A DNA stretch of 64,000 bases from Amaricoccus solimangrovi (GTDB taxonomy: Bacteria; Pseudomonadota; Alphaproteobacteria; Rhodobacterales; Rhodobacteraceae), in contig NZ_VFRP01000014.1 in the NCBI RefSeq assembly GCF_006385685.1, positions 47,459 through 111,458 on the forward strand, given 5' to 3'. The position numbers and the translations under genes were made by a program. Shown here piece after piece: positions 28,111-35,715 of the stretch. The notes under the pieces were generated by a model. The model had not been told where the DNA came from. It saw only the letters and a list, made by a program, of their open reading frames with translations, and made no database searches. The first letter of the stretch is position 1. Every line of letters starts with the position of its first letter.

Positions 28111-28980
28111 TCAGGCGGCGCGGTCGAGCGCGAAGGTCCAGCGGATGGCGCGGTTCACGGCCACGGGCAGGACAGACATGTGGGTCTCGTCGGGGTAGAT
28201 CTCGGAGGCGGTCTCGAGACCCAGAGCGGCGAGCGCCCCGGCCATCTCGAGGGCGGCGGCGACGGTGCGCTCGCGCGCCTTGCGGGCGAGGCGTTCCCCG
28301 GCGTCGGGGGCGTCGCGCTGGAACGGCGCGAGTTCCGCGCCCTCCCATTCGCCGGCGGAGAGATGGACGCGGGGCGCGTGGCCGGCGGGGTCGAACCGCG
28401 CCAGATGGTCGAGCAGGAAGCTCTCCTCCCAGGTGATCGCGGGACTGGCGGCGATCCAGTCGCGGAAGGCGCCGGGCCGGGTGAAGAGCAGCCAGAGCGC
28501 GAAGAGCCCGCCGAAGGAATGGCCGAAGAGCGCCTGCCGGCCGGGGTCGAGCGGCAGCCGCGCCGCGACGAGGGCGCGCGCGTCCTCGAGCAGGAAGCGC
28601 GCCATCTCGGCGCCGCCGCCGGTCCGCACCTCCGGCCCGCCGGGATGGAACGGCGGATAGCTCCGCCCCGGCGGCGGGCCGAGATCCCAGGAGCGGCGGA
28701 ACGGATCATAGGCCTCGTCGGTCGGATAGCCGACCGCGACCAGCGCGCCCGGGCCGATATTCGTGCCCGCGGGCCAGGAGGCCTGCGCGCGGAGCGCGTC
28801 GACCGCCGTGCCGATCACCGCGTTGCCGTCGAGCAGCCAGAGCGCGGGCCATCCCCTCTCCGGCGCCGCGCCGGGCGGCGCCCAGAGGAAGATCCGCCGC
28901 GCCGCGCCGGTCGCGCTGTCCGCGAGGTCGAACCAGCGCGTGCCCGCGTGGTCCGGCCCGCCTTCCGCGAGCGGCGTCAC
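28111..28980 (-). CDS. Alpha/beta-hydrolase, siderophore esterase (IroE/Fes-like)
   Basis: 289 residues of the putative esterase (Esterase_D/IroE) family. Nucleophile Ser155 in FGHSFGG; a His in DETHMS near residue 267 completes the triad. There is no obvious signal peptide, so it should act in the cytoplasm. IroE and Fes hydrolyse ester bonds of enterobactin-type siderophores to release iron. Its presence in a hydroxamate locus suggests an ester-containing siderophore, or use in product editing. 4-bp overlap with the PLP enzyme gene. Confidence 0.87.
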   Translation of the reverse strand: MTPLAEGGPDHAGTRWFDLADSATGAARRIFLWAPPGAAPERGWPALWLLDGNAVIGTAVDALRAQASWPAGTNIGPGALVAVGYPTDEAYDPFRRSWDLGPPPGRSYPPFHPGGPEVRTGGGAEMARFLLEDARALVAARLPLDPGRQALFGHSFGGLFALWLLFTRPGAFRDWIAASPAITWEESFLLDHLARFDPAGHAPRVHLSAGEWEGAELAPFQRDAPDAGERLARKARERTVAAALEMAGALAALGLETASEIYPDETHMSVLPVAVNRAIRWTFALDRAA

Positions 28981-30137
28981 GCAGCCACCCGCCGGGCGCT
29001 CGCGATTGCGCGGAAGAGGTCGGCGACGATCTCCTCGGCCGGTTCCAGCCCGACGGCGAGCCGGATCGTACGCGGATCGACGCCGAAGCGGCGGAAGGAA
29101 TTCGCCGGCCCCGCGAGGCCGCGCGCCGCCTGGCCGGGCACGATCAGGCTCTCCGGACCGCCCCAGCTCACCCCGAGCCGGATCAGCCGGAGCGCGTCGC
29201 AGAAGCGCTCGACGTCGACGCCTTCGGCGAGATCGAAGGCGAAGAGCCCGCCGAAGCCGGTCAGCCCCTCGGGCCGCGCGGCGTCGAGGCCGGGATGATG
29301 GACCGCCGTCACCGCTTCGTGCCTGCCGAGCGCGCGGGCGACCTTGAGCCCGCTTTCCATGTGGCGCCGCATCCGGAGCTCGAGCGTGCGCATGCCGCGC
29401 AGGATCAGGAAGGCGTCCATCGGCGCCATCCGGCCACCGAGAAGATGCGTCGCCTCGTGGTCGATCCGCTCGATTAGCGCGCGCGACCCCGCGACGAGGC
29501 CGCCGAGCGTGTCGCTGTGGCCCGAGAGATATTTCGACGCGGCATGCACGACGAGATCGACGCCGAGCGCCGCCGGGCGCTGGAAGACCGGCGTGGCCCA
29601 GCTGTTGTCGATCACCGAGAGCACGCCGAGGCTCCGCGCCCGCTCCGCCACCGCGCGCAGATCCTGGATGTGGAAGGTCCAGGAGGTCGGGCTTTCGAGA
29701 TAGACGAGCCGCGCGCCCGGCAGGGCCGCGAGCATCGCCTCGGTGTCGCGGCCGTCGACATAGGTCGTCTCGACGCCGAAGCGGCTGAGCACGGTCTCGA
29801 ACAGGCGGAAGGCGTCGGAATAGAGATGCTGCACCGCGACGATCCGGTCGCCCGCGCGGACGAAGGGCAGGATCGCGCCGCAGATCGCCGCCATGCCGGA
29901 GGAAAAGCCGCGCGCGGCCTCGGTCCCCTCGAGCCGGGCGATCAGCCCTTCGAGTTCGGAGACGGTCGGATTGTCGCCGCGCGAATAGATGTAGCGGTCG
30001 GAGCGGCCGGCGAAGACGTCGGCGATCGCGGCGTAGCTCTCGAAGAGGAAGGAACTGGTCTGGAAGATCGGCGGGGCGCTCGCGTCGAGTGGCCGGGGCA
30101 GGGGGGGCGAGATCAGGTCGAGGGGGGTGGAGGTCAT
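28977..30137 (-). CDS. PLP-dependent Cys/Met metabolism-type enzyme (gamma/beta-lyase or synthase fold)
   Basis: 386 residues of fold type I. PLP Lys202 in ASKYLSGHSD, Asp177 in VIDNSWATP, and phosphate-cup residues YSRGDNPT (51-58) and SSGM (79-82) are all present. The family includes cystathionine gamma-synthase, beta-lyase and methionine gamma-lyase. The gene overlaps both neighbours by 4 bp inside the siderophore biosynthesis operon. It may therefore make or modify a precursor amino acid rather than serve sulfur metabolism. Its exact reaction is unknown. Confidence 0.88.
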   Translation of the reverse strand: MTSTPLDLISPPLPRPLDASAPPIFQTSSFLFESYAAIADVFAGRSDRYIYSRGDNPTVSELEGLIARLEGTEAARGFSSGMAAICGAILPFVRAGDRIVAVQHLYSDAFRLFETVLSRFGVETTYVDGRDTEAMLAALPGARLVYLESPTSWTFHIQDLRAVAERARSLGVLSVIDNSWATPVFQRPAALGVDLVVHAASKYLSGHSDTLGGLVAGSRALIERIDHEATHLLGGRMAPMDAFLILRGMRTLELRMRRHMESGLKVARALGRHEAVTAVHHPGLDAARPEGLTGFGGLFAFDLAEGVDVERFCDALRLIRLGVSWGGPESLIVPGQAARGLAGPANSFRRFGVDPRTIRLAVGLEPAEEIVADLFRAIASARRVAA

Positions 30138-31459
30138 CCGAAGGCTCCGACGGGTGCGGGGGGAAAGGCCGCGCGGCGCAGCACGGCGCCGGCGAGGAGC
30201 GCGGCGCCGAGCGCCGCGAGGGTGATCGAGAGCGGCAGCGCGGTCACGCCCAGCCGGGGCAGTGTGAGGCCGAGCACGGGCCAGAGCAGCCAGCCCATCG
30301 GCGCGAGGCCGAGCACCGCCGCCATCCGCGCCCGCGCCATCGCCTGCAGGCAGATCTGCGCGATCACCCGGAGCGCCATCGCCGGCAGCGCGGGCGCGAG
30401 GCAGAGGAGCGCGGCCGAGGCCGCGGCGATGACGGCGGGATCCCGGCTCATAAGCCCGGCGAGCCGCTCCGCCGAGAGGGCGAAGCCGAGCGCGAGCGTC
30501 CCGCTCACGCCGCAGGCTACGAGGACGAGCCGGCGCAGCGCGCGGCCGGCGCGCTCGGGCTGGCCGGCGCCGAAGGCATGGGCGAGCACCGGCTGGGCGC
30601 CGATCGCGAAGCCTTCGAGCGGCAGGGTCACGACGAGCACCAGCCGGAGCGCGATGCCGAAACCGGCGAGCGCCGCCTCGCCGCCGATCCCGGCCGCGAG
30701 CCGCAGCAGCGCCATCATGCCGAAGGTGGTGATCGCGACCGAGCCCGCCTCCGGCAGCCCGACGCGCAGGATCCGGGCGAGGAGCGCGGGGGAACCGCGC
30801 AGCGGACGCCGCGCGGGGGCGCGGAAGTACCCGGCCCAGACCGCGAGAGTTACGAGTTGCGCGGTCAGCGTCGCCCAGGCCGCGCCGGGCAGGCCGAGCC
30901 CGAGGGCGAAGATGAACACCGGATCGAGCAGGATGTTGAGCCCGAAGCAGAGCGCCAGCGTCCCGAGGCTGAAGCGCGAGTCCCCCCGGCCGATCGCGAC
31001 GAAGTCGCAGACGATCTGCACGGTGCCGAGGCCGAGCGTCAGGGCGAGAACGGGGTAGTAACCCCGCGCCGCGCCGGTGAGCGCGTCGGGCATGGCGAGC
31101 AGCGCGAGCGCGGCGTCGCGCGACGCGAGGAGCGTGGCGAGGGCGAGGAGCGCGACGGCGCCGCCCGCCGCGAGCGCCGTGCCCGCGACACGGCGCGCCT
31201 CGGTCGGCTCACCCGCGCCGAGCGCCCGCGCGAGCGCGCTCGCCGCGCCGGTTCCGAGCCCGACGCCGAGTGCCACGGTCAGTCCGCCGACCGGCGCGAG
31301 CAGGGCGAGCACCGCGAGCGCCTCCGCGCCGAGCCGGCCCACGAAGAACGCGTCCGCCACCTGATGCGCGGCGTTGAGCGAGAGCCCCGCCATCGCCGGC
31401 AGGCCCAGCCGCCAGATCAGCCGCCCCAGCCGGGGATCGGACAGGTCGATTTCCGCCAT
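30134..31459 (-). CDS. MATE-family efflux transporter, candidate siderophore exporter
   Basis: 441 residues, about 12 hydrophobic helices in two similar halves. N-terminal RLIWRLGLPAMAGLSLNA and repeated GxGTGAASALARALGAG segments are MATE-like. The start at 31459 has SD AAGGAG; the open frame continuing to 35713 is the antisense of the NRPS and is rejected. First gene of the minus-strand biosynthesis operon, divergent from the NRPS operon. Siderophore loci more often carry MFS or ABC exporters. MATE proteins use proton or sodium gradients. Confidence 0.9.
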   Translation of the reverse strand: MAEIDLSDPRLGRLIWRLGLPAMAGLSLNAAHQVADAFFVGRLGAEALAVLALLAPVGGLTVALGVGLGTGAASALARALGAGEPTEARRVAGTALAAGGAVALLALATLLASRDAALALLAMPDALTGAARGYYPVLALTLGLGTVQIVCDFVAIGRGDSRFSLGTLALCFGLNILLDPVFIFALGLGLPGAAWATLTAQLVTLAVWAGYFRAPARRPLRGSPALLARILRVGLPEAGSVAITTFGMMALLRLAAGIGGEAALAGFGIALRLVLVVTLPLEGFAIGAQPVLAHAFGAGQPERAGRALRRLVLVACGVSGTLALGFALSAERLAGLMSRDPAVIAAASAALLCLAPALPAMALRVIAQICLQAMARARMAAVLGLAPMGWLLWPVLGLTLPRLGVTALPLSITLAALGAALLAGAVLRRAAFPPAPVGAFG

Positions 31460-31500
31460 CGCAGTCTCCTTGTCGTCAGGCAGGACGATGGCGGGGCGCC

Positions 31501-31545
31501 GAAATTCACCCGTCCGCGGAAAATTTTCACGAGGCGGTGAATTTC
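31501..31545. promoter_or_regulatory. Nested dyad in the divergent siderophore promoter region
   Basis: GAAATTCACC (31501-31510) and GGTGAATTTC (31536-31545) are perfect 10-bp inverted arms. The palindrome GAAAATTTTC (31519-31528) lies between them within half a base pair of the same centre. The dyad lies between the divergent starts at 31459 and 31593. On the minus strand GGAAAT (31546-31541) equals the -35 hexamer described for FecI-type promoters, a possible sigma contact. No Fur-box match was seen. Confidence 0.55.
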
Positions 31546-31592
31546 CGCGCCGCCGGTTCGTCCAGAGCCCGAGAGCTTTGACGGAGACCGAC

Positions 31593-31796
31593 ATGTCACG
31601 TTCGACACTGCCCGAGGCGGAGTGGCTGGTGCTGAGGAACCACGAGGGACGCCAGTCCGTGGCGCCGGCCAGCCATCCGGTGCCGGCGGGCTGGGAGCCG
31701 GGGGGCTTCCGGGGACCGCGCCCGGCCTGCCTCGCCCATATCGCCGCGACCTGGACCGACATGCGGACCGAGGCCCTGAAGGCGGCCATGGCATGA
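31593..31796 (+). CDS. MbtH-family protein (NRPS adenylation partner)
   Basis: 67 residues, the normal size. The conserved pattern is clear: NHEGRQSVAP, PVPAGWEP, CLAHIAATWTDMRTEAL, with the three family Trp residues at about 34, 54 and near 21. MbtH proteins bind and activate NRPS adenylation domains. It precedes the NRPS with a 4-bp ATGA overlap. The ATG at 31593 follows a weak SD (ACGGAGAC). Confidence 0.93.
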   Translation: MSRSTLPEAEWLVLRNHEGRQSVAPASHPVPAGWEPGGFRGPRPACLAHIAATWTDMRTEALKAAMA

Positions 31797-34700
31797 ACCG
31801 GGAACTGATCTTTCCCGCGCCCCGGCCGCTCACCGCGCTGGAGCGCCGGATCCTCGCACATGCGCGGGTCGGCGAACTCGCGCCCTTCGCGGTCGAACGG
31901 CTCGTGCTCGGCTTCGACCCGCGCTTCGGGCGGGACCGGCTGGTCGCCGCGATCGAGGATCTGCTGACCACCCATCCGGCCTTTACCGCCCGGTTCGAGC
32001 TCCTGCCCGGCGGCGAGGCGCGCCGCCACGGCGACGGGGCGACGCGGCTCGCGGAAATGGGCCAGGGCGGGCTCGACGCGGCGCTGGCGCGGGCGGAGCG
32101 GCACCGGCCCGATCCGCGCGGCGTGTCGGCTTTCGCCGAGTTCTGGGACGACGAGGCCGGCGGGCATCTGCTGGCGCTGACGCTGCACCCGATCCTCGGC
32201 GACGACACGACCTTCGGCTCGATCGAGGCGGAGCTTGCCCGCGCGCTCGGCCAGCCGGTCGCCCGCCGCGCCGCCGGCGCGCCGCCCGCGCTCCCGCGCG
32301 AGGAACGCGCGCAGAGGCTCGACCACTGGCGGGAGAAGCTCGACGCCTTCGCCATCGCCCGGCCGCCCCGGCGCCACGACGCGGTCGAAGGCCCGGAACG
32401 GCGGGTCAGCGCGCATGTGCTCCCTCCCGACCTCGGCGCGGCGCTCGACCGAGCGGGGCCGGAGACGGCGCTGGCCGCGGCGCTCGGCCTGCTGCTCGCG
32501 CGCTATTCCGGCCAGAGCGACCTCCGTTTCGCGCTCGGCCTGGAGAGGGAGGGGGCGATGGAGCGCGCCGGCACGCTGCTGCCGCTCTGCCTCGCCCTTG
32601 ACCCGGGGCTGGGCTTCGGCGCGGCGATGGAGGGGACGGCGGCGGCGCTCGCCGAGGCGCGGGCGCATGTTCTGCCCGCCGACGCGCTGGTGCAGGACCG
32701 GCTGCGCCACGCGGGCGCGGACGCCCATCCGCTCGGCGCGGTCGTGCTTCATGTCCGCCCAGCCCGTCCGCTGCCCGAAGGCATCCGGCGCCTCCGCCGG
32801 CCCGCGCCGCCCTCGGCCGGCGAGCTGGTGCTGACCGCCGAGCAGGGCGAGGAGGGCTGGCGCCTGATCGGAGACGCCGCGGTGGGGCTGTTCGAGCCCG
32901 CGCTGATCGACCGCTTCCTCACGCATCTCGCCCGGCTGCTCGAAGCCGGACTCGCGCATCCCGAGGCTCCGGCGGGGCGGATCCCGCTGCTCGCGCGCGA
33001 CGAACTCGACGCGCTTTCCGCGCCCTATCCCGACGACACGCCGATCGACCCGCGCGCGACGCATGAGATCATCGCCGCCCGCGCGGCGGCGCATCCTGAG
33101 AAGATCGCGATCATCCATGGCGCCACGCGCTGGACCCATGGCGAACTCGACGCCCGCGCCAACGCGCTCGCGCACCGGCTGGTCGCGCTCGGCGTCGGCG
33201 CGGAGACGCCGGTCGCGATCCTGATCGAGCGCGGCGCCGAGGCGGTGATGGCGATCCTCGCCACGCTGAAGGCCGGGGGGGCCTACATCCCGGTCGAGCC
33301 CGATCATCCGGCGAGCCGCAACCACCACATCCTGACCGACGCCGGCGTGAAGGTCGTGCTGACGCGCGGCCGCTACCGCGACCGGCTGCCGGAGCGGCTG
33401 GCGGCGGAGGTCGTCCGGCTCGAGGATCTGGACGATGCGCCCCGCGTCGACGCGCCGGCGGTGACGATCCACCCCGACCAGCTCGCCTATGTGATGTACA
33501 CCTCCGGCTCGACCGGCAAGCCCAAGGGCGTCGCGGTCGAGCACGGGCCGCTCTCGAGCCACAACCAGACCACCGCGCGCGTCTACGAGATGCATGCCGA
33601 CAGCCGCGAACTGCCGTTCCTGCCGTTTTCCTCCGATGGGGGGCACGAGCGCTGGATGGTGCCGCTGATGATGGGCGGCTCGGTCCTCATCCCCGACGGG
33701 CCGCTCTGGACGCCGGAACAGACGCTCGGCGCGATGCGCGAGCATGGCTGCGACAATGCCTCGATCCCGACAACCTACCTGCGGCAACTCGCCGAATGGG
33801 CGGAGGAAACCGGTTCCGCGCCGCCGACGCGGCTCTATTCCTTCGGGGGCGAGGGGCTGGCGCAATCCACCTTCGACCTGCTGAGGCGGTCGCTGAACGC
33901 GCGGACCCTGATCAACGGCTACGGTCCGACCGAGACGATCATGACGCCGATGGTCTGGAAGGTCGCGGCCGGCACGCGCTTCGCCGGCACCTACGCGCCG
34001 CTCGGCCGCGCGGTCGGCGAGCGGCGGGCCTATGTGCTCGACGAGGAGCTGATGCCATGCCCGCCGGGCGTGGTGGGCGAGATCCATCTCGGCGGAACCG
34101 GGGTGGCGCGCGGCTATGTCGGGCGGCCGGACACGACCGCGGACGTGTTCATTCCCGACCCGTTCGGCCCCGAGCTCGACGGGACCAGAGGCGCGCGGCT
34201 CTACCGGACCGGCGATCTCGGCCGCTGGCGCGAGGACGGGACGATCGACTTCCTCGGGCGGGTCGATCTGCAGGTGAAGGTCAACGGCTACCGGATCGAG
34301 CCGGGCGAGATCGAGGCGGCGCTGCTCGCCGAGCCGGAGGTGGGCGAGGCGCTGGTCCTGCTGCGGGGCGAGGGAGAGGAGCGGCGTCTGATCGCCTATG
34401 TCACCGGCCCCGCTCCGGACGCGGGCGAGGCGCTGCGCGCGGCGCTGGAAGGCCGCCTGCCCCGGCACATGCTGCCCGAGGCGGTGGTGGTACTCGACAG
34501 GATGCCGACCAACCCGAATGCGAAGCTCGACCGCGCCGCGCTGCCGATGCCGGGCGCGCGCGCCCGGGCCGCGCGCGGGGTTCCGCCCGAGGGCGAGATC
34601 GAGGCCGGCGTGCTCGCGATCTGGCGCGAGGTGATCGGCGCGCCGGAAATGGGCGTCACCGACGATTTCTTCGCCATGGGCGGCAAGTCGCTTCCCGCGC

Positions 34701-35656
34701 TGAAGGCGCTGGCCGCGATGCGGCGGCGCTGGCCCGGCATGGCGCTCACCATCGCCGATCTCTTCGACGCGCCGACGCCGCGCGCGATCGCCGCGCGCAT
34801 CTCGGCCGGAGATCGGACCGGGCGCCGCGCGATCGCGCTTCGCGCCGGCGGGACCCGGCCCCGGCTCTACTGCTTCCCGGGCCTGCTGGTCTCGACCCGC
34901 GAATACCTGCGGCTCACCGACCATCTCGGGCCGGACCAGCCGGTGACGGGCTTCCTCTGCCATTCGCTGAACGAGGAGAAGCGGCTCAACGTCTCGGTTT
35001 CGGAGGTGGTCGCGGAATACGCCGCGCACATCCGCGCCGAGAGCGCGGGCGCGCCTTGCGCCTTCCTCGGCTGGTCCTGGGGCGGCCTGCTCGCCTGGGA
35101 GGCGGCGCGCCAGCTCGCGGGCGAGATCGACCTCCGGCTCGTCGGCATGGTCGACGTCTGCGATCTCGGCGCCGATTTCACCCCCGGCGCCACGCCCCGC
35201 TTCGGCCCCGGCGAGCGGGAACGGCTGGAGGCGGAGCTCCGCGACTGGCTCGCGAAGACCCGGATGCGGGCGCGCTGGGACGAGCTCATCGCGGCGATGG
35301 ACGCGGAGACCTACGCGCAGTTCCTCCGCTTCATCGGGAACGAGGCCGAGCCGCTGCCTTTCGACGGGCCGGATATCTCGAGCCGGGAGCACACGTTCTG
35401 GGTGCTGATCGACAACGCGCTCGTCTTCCGCCGCCATGCGATGACCCGGCTTCACGCGCCGGTCGCCTCGTTCGGCGCGGCGGACAGCCTCAGCCGCGGG
35501 CTGAACCTGATCGACTGGCGCGCCTGGAGCGACCGGGCCGGGCCGGCGGAGGTGATCGCCGGCACCAACCATCTCCACATCATCGGCGAGCGCGCCTTCC
35601 ACGAGCGCTTCAAGGCGCGGCTGGACGCGGCCTTCGCCGGTCTCCCGCTCACCTGA
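31793..35656 (+). CDS. Single-module NRPS (C-A-T-TE) for a siderophore
   Basis: 1287 residues. The N-terminal condensation-like domain (about 10-430) has Leu131-His132-Pro-Ile-Leu-Gly136-Asp137 where HHxxxDG is expected: the catalytic second His is kept, the first is Leu, and DG is reversed. The A domain (about 440-925) has YTSGSTGKPKG at 569-579, NGYGPTE, YRTGDL and NPNAKLDR. The T domain has Ser966 in GGKS. The thioesterase (about 1035-1287) has Ser1095 in GWSWGG and His1260 or His1262 near the end. My hand-read ten-residue specificity code is D-G-E-S-S-G-G-M-T-K; Glu at the 239-equivalent would suit a basic or hydroxamate side chain. One module with a TE implies iterative use. Confidence 0.93.
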   Translation: MNRELIFPAPRPLTALERRILAHARVGELAPFAVERLVLGFDPRFGRDRLVAAIEDLLTTHPAFTARFELLPGGEARRHGDGATRLAEMGQGGLDAALARAERHRPDPRGVSAFAEFWDDEAGGHLLALTLHPILGDDTTFGSIEAELARALGQPVARRAAGAPPALPREERAQRLDHWREKLDAFAIARPPRRHDAVEGPERRVSAHVLPPDLGAALDRAGPETALAAALGLLLARYSGQSDLRFALGLEREGAMERAGTLLPLCLALDPGLGFGAAMEGTAAALAEARAHVLPADALVQDRLRHAGADAHPLGAVVLHVRPARPLPEGIRRLRRPAPPSAGELVLTAEQGEEGWRLIGDAAVGLFEPALIDRFLTHLARLLEAGLAHPEAPAGRIPLLARDELDALSAPYPDDTPIDPRATHEIIAARAAAHPEKIAIIHGATRWTHGELDARANALAHRLVALGVGAETPVAILIERGAEAVMAILATLKAGGAYIPVEPDHPASRNHHILTDAGVKVVLTRGRYRDRLPERLAAEVVRLEDLDDAPRVDAPAVTIHPDQLAYVMYTSGSTGKPKGVAVEHGPLSSHNQTTARVYEMHADSRELPFLPFSSDGGHERWMVPLMMGGSVLIPDGPLWTPEQTLGAMREHGCDNASIPTTYLRQLAEWAEETGSAPPTRLYSFGGEGLAQSTFDLLRRSLNARTLINGYGPTETIMTPMVWKVAAGTRFAGTYAPLGRAVGERRAYVLDEELMPCPPGVVGEIHLGGTGVARGYVGRPDTTADVFIPDPFGPELDGTRGARLYRTGDLGRWREDGTIDFLGRVDLQVKVNGYRIEPGEIEAALLAEPEVGEALVLLRGEGEERRLIAYVTGPAPDAGEALRAALEGRLPRHMLPEAVVVLDRMPTNPNAKLDRAALPMPGARARAARGVPPEGEIEAGVLAIWREVIGAPEMGVTDDFFAMGGKSLPALKALAAMRRRWPGMALTIADLFDAPTPRAIAARISAGDRTGRRAIALRAGGTRPRLYCFPGLLVSTREYLRLTDHLGPDQPVTGFLCHSLNEEKRLNVSVSEVVAEYAAHIRAESAGAPCAFLGWSWGGLLAWEAARQLAGEIDLRLVGMVDVCDLGADFTPGATPRFGPGERERLEAELRDWLAKTRMRARWDELIAAMDAETYAQFLRFIGNEAEPLPFDGPDISSREHTFWVLIDNALVFRRHAMTRLHAPVASFGAADSLSRGLNLIDWRAWSDRAGPAEVIAGTNHLHIIGERAFHERFKARLDAAFAGLPLT

Positions 35657-35715
35657 CCCATCGGCCCGGCCGGGCGAAGCCGCGGCGCGGTCCCTGCGAT
35701 CCTCGGAGGACAAGA

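Noticed and set aside
31501..31545. Fur box in the siderophore promoter region.
   Set aside because: The dyad arms GAAATTCACC/GGTGAATTTC do not show the GATAAT-type hexamer repeats of classical Fur boxes.
31374..31592. N-terminal extension of the MbtH frame back to 31374.
   Set aside because: It would overlap the MATE start and the divergent promoter; MbtH proteins are 60-75 residues, matching the start at 31593.
31460..35713. Very long minus-strand open frame (about 1400 codons) running antisense through the whole NRPS gene into the MATE gene.
   Set aside because: High G+C removes stops from the antisense frame; the translation is Arg/Asp/His-rich with no domain, and the real MATE start with SD is at 31459.
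33796..35715. Plus-strand open frame upstream of the TonB receptor, overlapping the NRPS in another frame.
   Set aside because: Arg/Ala-rich shadow sequence; the receptor signal peptide and SD place its start at 35716.
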